Assembly: GCF_001729745.1 (NCBI RefSeq)
Contig: NZ_CP017186.1
Span: forward strand, 3,286,001-3,350,000
Reading direction: 5' to 3'
DNA length: 64,000 nucleotides
From: Enterobacter hormaechei subsp. hoffmannii
GTDB taxonomy: Bacteria; Pseudomonadota; Gammaproteobacteria; Enterobacterales; Enterobacteriaceae
Positions within the stretch are counted from its first letter, which is position 1. Every line of letters starts with the position of its first letter. The notes under the pieces were generated by a model. The model was given only the letters and a program-made list of their open reading frames with translations. It was not told where the DNA came from and made no database searches. Shown piece after piece: positions 46,853 to 53,207 of this stretch. A program made the translations under genes and the position numbers.

Positions 46853-48223
46853 CTATTTAGCGGATGTGCCGGCGAGCGACACGCCTGAAGCCGCTCGCCA
46901 GCGCAGCCAGTCAATCACGATAAATACCGCCAGACTGACGCCCATTACCGGCAACGCCAGCCCCAGCAGGAGGCTTATCATGAACGTCACTCCCCTTCCC
47001 CACAGCGGCAATGCCAGCCAGCTTTGACAGAGCGTCTGTACCGGGTTCGCGGCTGACATCGCAGGACGACGCATCCACCACATCCGGTATCCCCAGATAA
47101 TCAGCACGCACAGCGCAACGCCAAACGCGATGAGCAGCAGCTGATTTGCCAGACCAAACAGGATCCCCATATGGAAATCCACGCCCCAGCGGGTGAGTTT
47201 AGCCATCAGCGGGAAATCCCCAAAGCGAGTCCTGTCCAGCACCTTCAGAGAGTGGGGGTCCACGGCAACGGCATCAACCTGCGTCGGCCAGCGGCGATCG
47301 ATTTCCGTCACCGTCCAGGCCTGGTCGACCCTGCTTGCCGGACGGATCTCAACGTTGTTCGCATCAATTCCTGACTGGCGGGCGGCCTGCAATACGCTGT
47401 CAAAAAGCGACAGTTCAACAGGCATTTCAGGCATCGACATTCCGCCATGATGACCACGATGTTCGGCGTGTTCATCCATCATTTCCGGCGCACCGGAAAG
47501 GGTGGTGTTTACCTGCGGCGTCAGCCAGTTCATCTCTGCACGCAGCTTATCGACGTTCCCACCGGCCCATTGTGACCAGGTTAACCCGGTGACTGAGAAC
47601 AGCAGCATTCCCGCCAGTAAGGTCCAGCCTAAGATCACATGCAGGCGACGACGATTCTGGAAACGATTGTTAATACGGCGCTTCGGTCGGGTATAGAACC
47701 ACAGCGCGATCCCGCCCAGGGCAGCAACCCACATCCACGAGGCGGCTAACTCGCTATAGAGGCGTCCGAGGTTGCCCAGCATCAGCGAGGTATGCAGGTA
47801 ATCGATAGTCTGACGCAGCGGTAAAATCCCGCTGGTGCCGTAGACGGTCATATCCCCTCGAACCTCAAGGCTGGCGGGATCAATAAAAATAGCCCGATGC
47901 TCGGAGGGACCCAGCGCCGGGTCGGCAAACATCACGCGGGTCGTTTCGCCCTCTTCCAGCCCCGGACGAACGGCATGCAGACGCAGATCTGATTCTACGG
48001 CCTTTTCGGCCGCGGCAATTTGTGCAGCAAGAGGCTGCGCCTCACCCACGGCATCCGTGTGGAGTGCATGATGGTACAGCGCATTTTCAAGCTGCGGCGT
48101 GGCGACATACAGCGTACCGGTCAACGCTGCGAAGAAAATAAACGGACCAACAAACAGCCCGATATAGAAATGGAGGCGACGCAGCAGGTTTCCCCATGCC
48201 GCGCGCGGAGTGCAGGTAGTCAT
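46853..48223 (-). CDS. PepSY-associated TM helix protein, likely metal/siderophore related
   Basis: Inner-membrane protein of 456 residues in the PepSY_TM family. First helix about 19-42 (HFYIGLFVGPFIFFAALTGTLY), PepSY-type periplasmic parts, further helices near 160, 205, 355 and 405-440. A His/Met-rich loop HAEHRGHHGGMSMPEMP (about residue 250) suggests binding of copper or another soft metal. Such proteins often accompany TonB siderophore or copper systems as reductases (family knowledge); exact role unknown. Forms a probable operon with the DUF2946 gene upstream (38-base gap). Confidence 0.82.
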   Translation of the reverse strand: MTTCTPRAAWGNLLRRLHFYIGLFVGPFIFFAALTGTLYVATPQLENALYHHALHTDAVGEAQPLAAQIAAAEKAVESDLRLHAVRPGLEEGETTRVMFADPALGPSEHRAIFIDPASLEVRGDMTVYGTSGILPLRQTIDYLHTSLMLGNLGRLYSELAASWMWVAALGGIALWFYTRPKRRINNRFQNRRRLHVILGWTLLAGMLLFSVTGLTWSQWAGGNVDKLRAEMNWLTPQVNTTLSGAPEMMDEHAEHRGHHGGMSMPEMPVELSLFDSVLQAARQSGIDANNVEIRPASRVDQAWTVTEIDRRWPTQVDAVAVDPHSLKVLDRTRFGDFPLMAKLTRWGVDFHMGILFGLANQLLLIAFGVALCVLIIWGYRMWWMRRPAMSAANPVQTLCQSWLALPLWGRGVTFMISLLLGLALPVMGVSLAVFIVIDWLRWRAASGVSLAGTSAK

Positions 48224-48261
48224 ACTTTTCCTTTTTAAGGCAAAAAGTGAGTGATTTTGTT

Positions 48262-48666
48262 TTAAAGGGAGAAAGCAGACCGACGCGGCGGCGCGCGGGT
48301 ATCGGGGTAAAGCCAGGGGAAAAAGTGCCAGTGGCTGACCGCCTGACGAGGCGGCTTCATGCGCAGCCGCTGCAACACCACGCTGAGCAGAACGATAAGC
48401 GCCAGCATCACGCCCGGCACATGCGCTAACAGCACGCAGTAGCCGCAGGCTTCCGCATGGTCAACTGGCATGGAATGCGGCATATCCCCATGATGCTCGT
48501 CCATCGACATCATGCTCATGTCATGGTGCATGCCCGGCATGGCGCTCATGGGATCTTTTTGCAGCGAGACGGAGATCAGCGGCGCCACGACGATCAGCAG
48601 GATCGCAAACAGCGCGGTCAATGCCGCTGCGCGTTTCCAGCTATGCTGATGCAGTACGTTATCCAC
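48262..48666 (-). CDS. DUF2946 family protein, Met/His-rich
   Basis: 134-residue membrane protein. One N-terminal hydrophobic helix (about 12-32), a periplasmic loop crowded with Met and His (AMPGMHHDMSMMSMDEHHGDM), the DUF2946 hallmark HAEACGYCVLLAHVPG, and a second helix (about 80-100). DUF2946 proteins are usually near copper or TonB genes (family knowledge). First gene of the two-gene unit with the PepSY protein. Confidence 0.82.
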   Translation of the reverse strand: MDNVLHQHSWKRAAALTALFAILLIVVAPLISVSLQKDPMSAMPGMHHDMSMMSMDEHHGDMPHSMPVDHAEACGYCVLLAHVPGVMLALIVLLSVVLQRLRMKPPRQAVSHWHFFPWLYPDTRAPPRRSAFSL

Positions 48667-48740
48667 TTACCCTCCACCCAAGAGGCGAACATTGTAAATG
48701 ATTTATGACGGAAGGGTTAACGCGAGAGTTGCGATGAGAT
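48667..48740 (-). promoter_or_regulatory. Promoter region of the DUF2946-PepSY unit
   Basis: Short gap between the rplS terminator and the DUF2946 start; the promoter must lie here, but I cannot name the boxes with confidence. A Shine-Dalgarno-like GGAGGGT is present before the start. Confidence 0.4.
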
Positions 48741-48769
48741 AAAAAAAGGGCCAGCCTTTCGGCCAGCCC
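48741..48769 (-). terminator. Terminator belonging to the interrupted rplS side
   Basis: GGGCTGGCC-gaaa-GGCTGGCCC with two internal mismatches and a seven-T tail reading leftward. It stands 30 bases from the apparent rplS stop codon with no other leftward gene before it, so it most likely ends the rpsP-rimM-trmD-rplS operon. Confidence 0.75.
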
Positions 48770-48798
48770 TTTCTGACAGGATGTCGCTTAAGCGAATC

Positions 48799-48810
48799 TT
48801 AGTTCAGACG
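48799..48810 (-). other. attL: prophage junction at rplS 3' end
   Basis: Minus strand CGT-CTG-AAC-TAA encodes the R-L-N-stop end of ribosomal protein L19; the codon before is already different (AAG, then TAA). This places the left prophage junction in the last codons of rplS, with the rplS terminator left behind. The exact core length is unknown without attR. Confidence 0.55.
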
Positions 48811-48910
48811 CTTTTATTCACATATCTTTAAAAACAATAAGTTACATAAATAACAGTTAGTTAAGCACATCCTCGGTATGGTCTCGCACATCCTCGCACA
48901 TGCTCTGTGG

Positions 48911-49942
48911 TCATGCTGTGGACATTATGTCGTTCAAAGGGTTCAGCTCGACGGCCTGCTCAAGATGGTCTGGGGCAAAGTGCGCATATTTCATCGTTTC
49001 GCGGATGTTGGCGTGACCAAGAATTTTTTGCAGTACCAGAATGTTCCCGCCGTTCATCATAAAATGAGATCCAAACGTATGGCGTAGCACATGCGTTTTC
49101 TGCCCTTCGGTCAACTCGATATTGGTGAGCAGAAGCATCTTTTTGAACTCCTGATAGCAGGGCTTAAACATTTTGCCTTGACGCTGGCTCAATTCATCAT
49201 AAAGCCATTTCGGGATCGGAACGGTTCGATTCTTTTTCCCCTTCGTTTTGGTGAAGGTTAATTTATAGGGGGAGAGCTGAGAACGGCTAAGCCTTTCCGC
49301 TTCCCCCCATCGCGCGCCAGTAGCCAAGCATACTTTTACTATCATCGTCAGGTCAGGTTTGCCGTATCTTTCACAAGCTTGAAGAAGCTGAGGAATTTGC
49401 TCACGTGTGAGCCATGACATTTCTTTTTCGGCTTCTTTAAACACCCTAACCCCGTCAAGCGGGTTCGGTAAACTCCACTCACCTAACCTTTTCAGCTCGT
49501 TAAAAACAGCTTCAAGGTAATGATGTTCACGGTTAACAGTAATCGGTTTCGCAACCCATTTAGCCGGGTCCTTGTGGTAGCCATTATCTATCTCACCACG
49601 GAGACGACGGTCTCGATAATGAGCCCAATCTTTCGCTGTTAGCTGGGAGGCTACTGGGTCGCCTAGGCCATTGCAGATAATATGCAGTTTAGCTAAGCGT
49701 GACTTACTTGCGACCAAAGCCTGCCCGTGGAGGTTATGCCAGAGCATGATTAACTCACTTAGCTTTCTGCGATCCTCTTTCTCTGACATCCACGGTTTAT
49801 TAGCAGCTTGGTCACGGTAATACTGTTCATAGGCAACCGCCTCCCCTTTAGTGGGAAAGCGTTTCCGCACGCGACGGCTATCTCTGCCATCGACACGAAA
49901 ATCACATAGCCACTCGCCGGAAGTCAGTTTTTTTACTGTCAT
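48911..49942 (-). CDS. int: Prophage tyrosine integrase
   Basis: P2-type site-specific recombinase, 343 residues. Arm-binding N-terminus, core-binding domain, then catalytic domain with R211 (ATGARWGEAE), H284-x2-R287 (THVLRHTFGSH), H310 (LGHANI) and nucleophile Y319 (MKYAHF), all present. It ends about 100 bases from the attL junction, the normal int-attP spacing for this phage group. It starts 3 bases after the repressor stop, so int is co-transcribed with the repressor, as in P2. Confidence 0.95.
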   Translation of the reverse strand: MTVKKLTSGEWLCDFRVDGRDSRRVRKRFPTKGEAVAYEQYYRDQAANKPWMSEKEDRRKLSELIMLWHNLHGQALVASKSRLAKLHIICNGLGDPVASQLTAKDWAHYRDRRLRGEIDNGYHKDPAKWVAKPITVNREHHYLEAVFNELKRLGEWSLPNPLDGVRVFKEAEKEMSWLTREQIPQLLQACERYGKPDLTMIVKVCLATGARWGEAERLSRSQLSPYKLTFTKTKGKKNRTVPIPKWLYDELSQRQGKMFKPCYQEFKKMLLLTNIELTEGQKTHVLRHTFGSHFMMNGGNILVLQKILGHANIRETMKYAHFAPDHLEQAVELNPLNDIMSTA

Positions 49943-49944
49943 GA

Positions 49945-50811
49945 TTAAATACTTTTACTCAGGGTAATGAAGACCATACCGACGCAGTTGACCTCTGATA
50001 CCTGACATTCAAAATTTGAAGCGTCGTTTTTAACTATCAGCTTATTGCCCGGTAAGCGCGCGATATCGTATACATCGCACGTTCCATCCACATCAATTAG
50101 CCATCGGCCATTGGCAATATTTTTTGTGTCGAGATCCACAAGCCAGCGAAGGCTGTTTTTCTCTATAAGTGCTGGTTTTTTCACTGAGGCATCAATGAGT
50201 GTTTCGTCGCAGTACCACACTCCATCGTTTATCAGATTGCCGGTATGAATATTGAATTTAGCAATCTGTTTTACTCCTTTAAGTGCCTCAGAAGTTGGTT
50301 TCGAATCAGTGGTACTCTCATACATCGAGCCAATACCTGTAGCCAGCCATAGAAGCGAGGCGCCGGTTTCAAGTGAGCAGACGATAACTACTTCACCGGG
50401 GAAATGCTCTCGGCGTACCCAAGCGCTCATGGTTCCTGATGGAATGTTAAGGTGATCTCCCAGCTCTTTTTGAAGTTTGAAACCGTAAGCATCCAGAATG
50501 CGGCGGAGCACAATTTTCCCACCAGAAGCTTCCATCTTTTCGCTCAACGCGATTCCTGATAATTCGCCAGCCGGGCGACCATCAAAACTTGCATTTGCAA
50601 GCTGACCCTTTTTAAGCCATACAACATCCGCACCTGTGTCAAGAGCACATTGAACAAGATAGTCACCTGGTAAGCTGTTTCTTTTGAGCCAGTTGTTAAC
50701 CGTTCCTATCGGAATTCCCACTAAATCAGCATAAGCCTGTCGCGTGCTAACACCATAAGAACTAAGGATTCTTTCGAGAATTTCCCGTACATCTTCAGAT
50801 GAAGTGACCAA
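49945..50811 (-). CDS. CI-type repressor with two tandem HTH domains
   Basis: Lysogeny repressor, about 288 residues from the TTG at 50811 (GGGGG Shine-Dalgarno 6 bases before; other TTG/GTG starts exist up to 50832). Two copies of the phage CI HTH domain are seen: one ends ...GTVNNWLKRNSLPGDYL...TGADVVWLKKG and the second ...GTMSAWVRREHFPGEVV...TGASLLWLATG. A C-terminal CI-like oligomerisation domain (last 100 residues; RWLIDVDGTCDVYDIA) follows. 186 CI has a single HTH and 192 residues, so this is a duplicated form. Confidence 0.85.
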   Translation of the reverse strand: MVTSSEDVREILERILSSYGVSTRQAYADLVGIPIGTVNNWLKRNSLPGDYLVQCALDTGADVVWLKKGQLANASFDGRPAGELSGIALSEKMEASGGKIVLRRILDAYGFKLQKELGDHLNIPSGTMSAWVRREHFPGEVVIVCSLETGASLLWLATGIGSMYESTTDSKPTSEALKGVKQIAKFNIHTGNLINDGVWYCDETLIDASVKKPALIEKNSLRWLVDLDTKNIANGRWLIDVDGTCDVYDIARLPGNKLIVKNDASNFECQVSEVNCVGMVFITLSKSI

Positions 50812-50869
50812 ACACACCCCCAAAACAACCAAATGACTACTTTACACATAGCCAATTGGTCACTATTAT
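50803..50869. promoter_or_regulatory. Prophage genetic switch: early promoter and candidate repressor operators
   Basis: Rightward promoter: -35 TTTACA (50841-50846), 17-bp spacer, -10 TATTAT (50864-50869). Half-sites AGTGACCAA (50803-50811) and TTGGTCACT (50856-50864) form a 9-bp inverted repeat 44 bp apart, with the palindrome CCAATTGG at 50852-50859. The right site lies inside the early promoter, so repressor binding would shut it off. Confidence 0.65.
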
Positions 50870-50936
50870 CAGGCTCAAGCACACCACGAATGTGCGAGAA
50901 CATACCAAAAAGCAACTTAACCGGAGATATTCACTG

Positions 50937-51164
50937 ATGAATCTTCAAATTGCAATCCCTGCTGGCCCAGACTTTGTCTCTTATGAGGAGTTTGCTGAGC
51001 AATACGGGTGTAGCCTAAACACCGTTAAGGAAATGGTTAAGCGTGGCGAATTGCTACTGGTGCCTCGCACTCGTGAAGGTGGCTTAGGCCGAATCAATAT
51101 GATTGCCTTCCGTGCAAAATTGTTAGCTCAGGCTATCAATTCGCGTTACGCAGTGTTTCAGTAA
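50937..51164 (+). CDS. Cox/Apl-like switch and excision protein
   Basis: 75-residue HTH protein (SYEEFAEQYGCSLNTVKEMVKRGELL), first gene of the rightward early operon, where P2 has cox and 186 has apl. Those proteins repress the lysogenic promoter and direct excision. Start MNLQIAIPAG chosen for its GGAG Shine-Dalgarno; the open frame reaches back into the switch region. Identity by family is likely, by exact ortholog unproven. Confidence 0.75.
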   Translation: MNLQIAIPAGPDFVSYEEFAEQYGCSLNTVKEMVKRGELLLVPRTREGGLGRINMIAFRAKLLAQAINSRYAVFQ

Positions 51165-51195
51165 CTTGATTTTGCAAGTTGGAAGGAGCCGCAGC

Positions 51196-51705
51196 ATGTT
51201 AGATTTTCGCGTTTCGTCACATTCACACTTCGATGACGCTTGTCGCAAATTCGCCTTGACTCATAACGTCAAGGAGTTAGCAAACAAGGCGGATATCAAG
51301 CCCCATACGCTTTACAACAAACTAAACCCAGAGCAACCGCATCAGTTAACACCCCGTGAAATTTGGACGCTGACCGACATTACCGAGGACTCTACTCTCG
51401 TTGATGGCTTTTTAGCTCAGATCCACTGTCTGCCATGTGTGCCGGTGAACGAACTAGCAAAAGAAAAATTGCAGACCTACGTCATGCGCGCCATGAGTGA
51501 ACTTGGGGAACTGGCAAGCGGTGCCGTTTCGAATGAACGTTTAACCCCAGCTCGCAAGAGCACCATGATTGAAAGTGTAAATGCTGGGATTCGTATGCTC
51601 TCGCTTTCTGCCCTAGCATTACAGGCTCGCCTCCATGCTAATCCAGCAATGGCCAGTGCGTTAGATTCCGTGAGCGGTATTGGCGCATCGTTCGGGCTGA
51701 TTTGA
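51196..51705 (+). CDS. CII-type phage regulatory protein
   Basis: 169 residues, the same length as 186 CII, which activates the establishment promoter for the repressor. Shine-Dalgarno GGAAGGAGCC precedes the ATG; ten upstream in-frame codons are not used. Helix-turn-helix near residues 25-50 (VKELANKADIKPHTLYNKL) and the family segment LSALALQARLH...GIGASFGLI. Follows the Cox-like gene with 31 bases between. Confidence 0.85.
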   Translation: MLDFRVSSHSHFDDACRKFALTHNVKELANKADIKPHTLYNKLNPEQPHQLTPREIWTLTDITEDSTLVDGFLAQIHCLPCVPVNELAKEKLQTYVMRAMSELGELASGAVSNERLTPARKSTMIESVNAGIRMLSLSALALQARLHANPAMASALDSVSGIGASFGLI

Positions 51706-51712
51706 GGTGCTT

Positions 51713-51913
51713 ATGCTGAAAAGTGAACCGTCATTCGCGTCTCTGCTCGTTAAGCAAAGCCCCGGCATGCACTACGGCCACGGCTGGATCGCAGGTAAGG
51801 ACGGCAAGCGCTGGCACCCGAGCCGCTCACAGGCTGATTTACTGGCTGGCCTATCTACTCAAAAGCAGGGGGAATCATGGCTATCGAAGCTGTTTCCGCG
51901 ACTGTTCCGCTAA
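51713..51913 (+). CDS. fil: Phage filamentation protein Fil (DUF2724)
   Basis: 66 residues with the conserved LVKQSPGMHYGHGWIAGKDGKRWHP segment of the 186 Fil family. In 186 Fil causes host filamentation on induction. ATG at 51713 follows the cII stop by 7 bases; the GTG two codons upstream is less likely. The next gene overlaps it by 37 bases. Confidence 0.85.
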   Translation: MLKSEPSFASLLVKQSPGMHYGHGWIAGKDGKRWHPSRSQADLLAGLSTQKQGESWLSKLFPRLFR

Positions 51914-52215
51914 AAGCGGGTGAACGTCTGGCCGGTCTCAATCATGTGGCTGAATTGCGCGCGAAATATTGGGGCGATAGCTGGAAAGAGGTCGAGCGTT
52001 TTGTCGATGATATGCGCGATAAACGTGACCCACAATTTGAAGAAAATAATCGGGCGCTGGCCGCTATTTTCTTTCTGGCAAAAATACCGGCGGCTCGTCA
52101 TGAGCTCGAATTAAGTGAGCTGACTACTGACGAGAAAAAAGCGCTTATTACAGCGATGAATCATTTTCGTGCAGTAGTGAGCTTATTTCCCAAACGGCTA
52201 ACCATGCCGAACTAA
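51877..52215 (+). CDS. DUF5347 phage protein
   Basis: 112 residues, helical and soluble, unknown function. Recognised by WGDSWKEVERFVDDMRDKRD and FFLAKIPAARHELELSELTTDEKKAL, typical of a small conserved gene in 186/Fels-2 early operons. Shine-Dalgarno GGGGGAA sits just before the ATG within fil. Confidence 0.78.
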   Translation: MAIEAVSATVPLKAGERLAGLNHVAELRAKYWGDSWKEVERFVDDMRDKRDPQFEENNRALAAIFFLAKIPAARHELELSELTTDEKKALITAMNHFRAVVSLFPKRLTMPN

Positions 52216-52282
52216 TCCAGACAGAAATTTAATGGCGTAAACCCGCCGGGCTTCTTATTGCCCGAAATCAGGAGAGTTAATT

Positions 52283-52510
52283 ATGCGTAATACCGAAACC
52301 CTTAGTTTGAACACTGATAGTGATGCGCTGGCCGTATTGCTGACAGATGCAAAAAAAGAAGAGCGTAAAGACCGCGCGCTCGCTGTTTCCATCCGCCTTG
52401 AGGCACTGGCGATTCATATCACCAAAGAGGGGATGAGTGGTACCGAAGCCGCCGAACTACTACGCCGTGAGGCCACTCGCTTTGAGAACGAATCACAGGA
52501 GCTGCATTAA
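52283..52510 (+). CDS. DUF2732 phage protein
   Basis: 75 residues of mostly helix, no known function; matches the DUF2732 family of P2-like early operons (DALAVLLTDAKKEERKDRA). Good Shine-Dalgarno (CAGGAGAG). Its stop overlaps the next ATG by one base (TAATG). Confidence 0.78.
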   Translation: MRNTETLSLNTDSDALAVLLTDAKKEERKDRALAVSIRLEALAIHITKEGMSGTEAAELLRREATRFENESQELH

Positions 52511-52731
52511 TGGCCGACGCAATGGATTTAGCACAACAGCGTGAGCAGGAAGACCGCGAGCGCCACATCAACACTGCGCGCAGCCGTATCGCTGCGCCTT
52601 CCCGTTTTCTTTGCGAAGAATGTGACGCACCAATCCCGGAAGCTCGCCGTATTGCGATTCCGGGCGTGGCCTTTTGCGTGACTTGCCAGCAAATCGCTGA
52701 ACTCAAATTAAAACATTACAGGGGCGTGTAA
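52510..52731 (+). CDS. TraR/DksA-type zinc finger protein
   Basis: 73 residues. N-terminal coiled helix DLAQQREQEDRERHI, then a four-cysteine zinc finger CEEC...CVTC. Such TraR/DksA proteins enter the RNA polymerase secondary channel and can change stringent control (family knowledge). Position between DUF2732 and DUF5405 genes is standard for the group. Confidence 0.85.
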   Translation: MADAMDLAQQREQEDRERHINTARSRIAAPSRFLCEECDAPIPEARRIAIPGVAFCVTCQQIAELKLKHYRGV

Positions 52732-53205
52732 ATGAGTATTCGTATCGAAGTCGGCGACAAGTGGGTTATTACCAGCGACCAATATCAATTCATCCTGAAT
52801 GAAAAGAAAGTCGTTAAGACTGGCAATAAAGCTGGCGAGGAATGGCTCGACACTATCGGCTATTACCCAAAAATTAATCAGCTTATTTCCGGCTTGATTC
52901 ATCACCATATTCATAACTCCGCGATTACCTCTATTGAGTCTATGGTTGCAGAGATTGACCGCATCGGTGAGTTGTGCAGTGAAGCATTTGGTGTCACAAA
53001 GCCGAGCGAAAAAATTGGCGGTTGCGATTGGGTGTCCTGGAATGAATTAAGCGCGCGCGGTCTCATCGTTCGTATCAACAAAGAGATTTTACACCCCATC
53101 GGGCTGGCGGTATTTCGTGACCCCAATACAGGAATATCTCAGGGGGCTTTAATCGCTCCTGATGGTGTGTGGGAATATGACCAGTCAGTATCCGTGAAGG
53201 GGTAA
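52732..53205 (+). CDS. DUF5405 protein with extra C-terminal module
   Basis: 157 residues. The first 95 residues are the DUF5405 type (KWVITSDQYQFILNEKKVV, GEEWLDTIGYYPKINQL). From about 100 to the end a second module appears, DWVSWNELSARGLIVRINKE...GLAVFRDPNTGIS, which I recall as a separate small phage protein. The gene may therefore be a fusion. Unknown function; starts directly after the zinc finger stop. Confidence 0.7.
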   Translation: MSIRIEVGDKWVITSDQYQFILNEKKVVKTGNKAGEEWLDTIGYYPKINQLISGLIHHHIHNSAITSIESMVAEIDRIGELCSEAFGVTKPSEKIGGCDWVSWNELSARGLIVRINKEILHPIGLAVFRDPNTGISQGALIAPDGVWEYDQSVSVKG

Positions 53206-53207
53206 GT

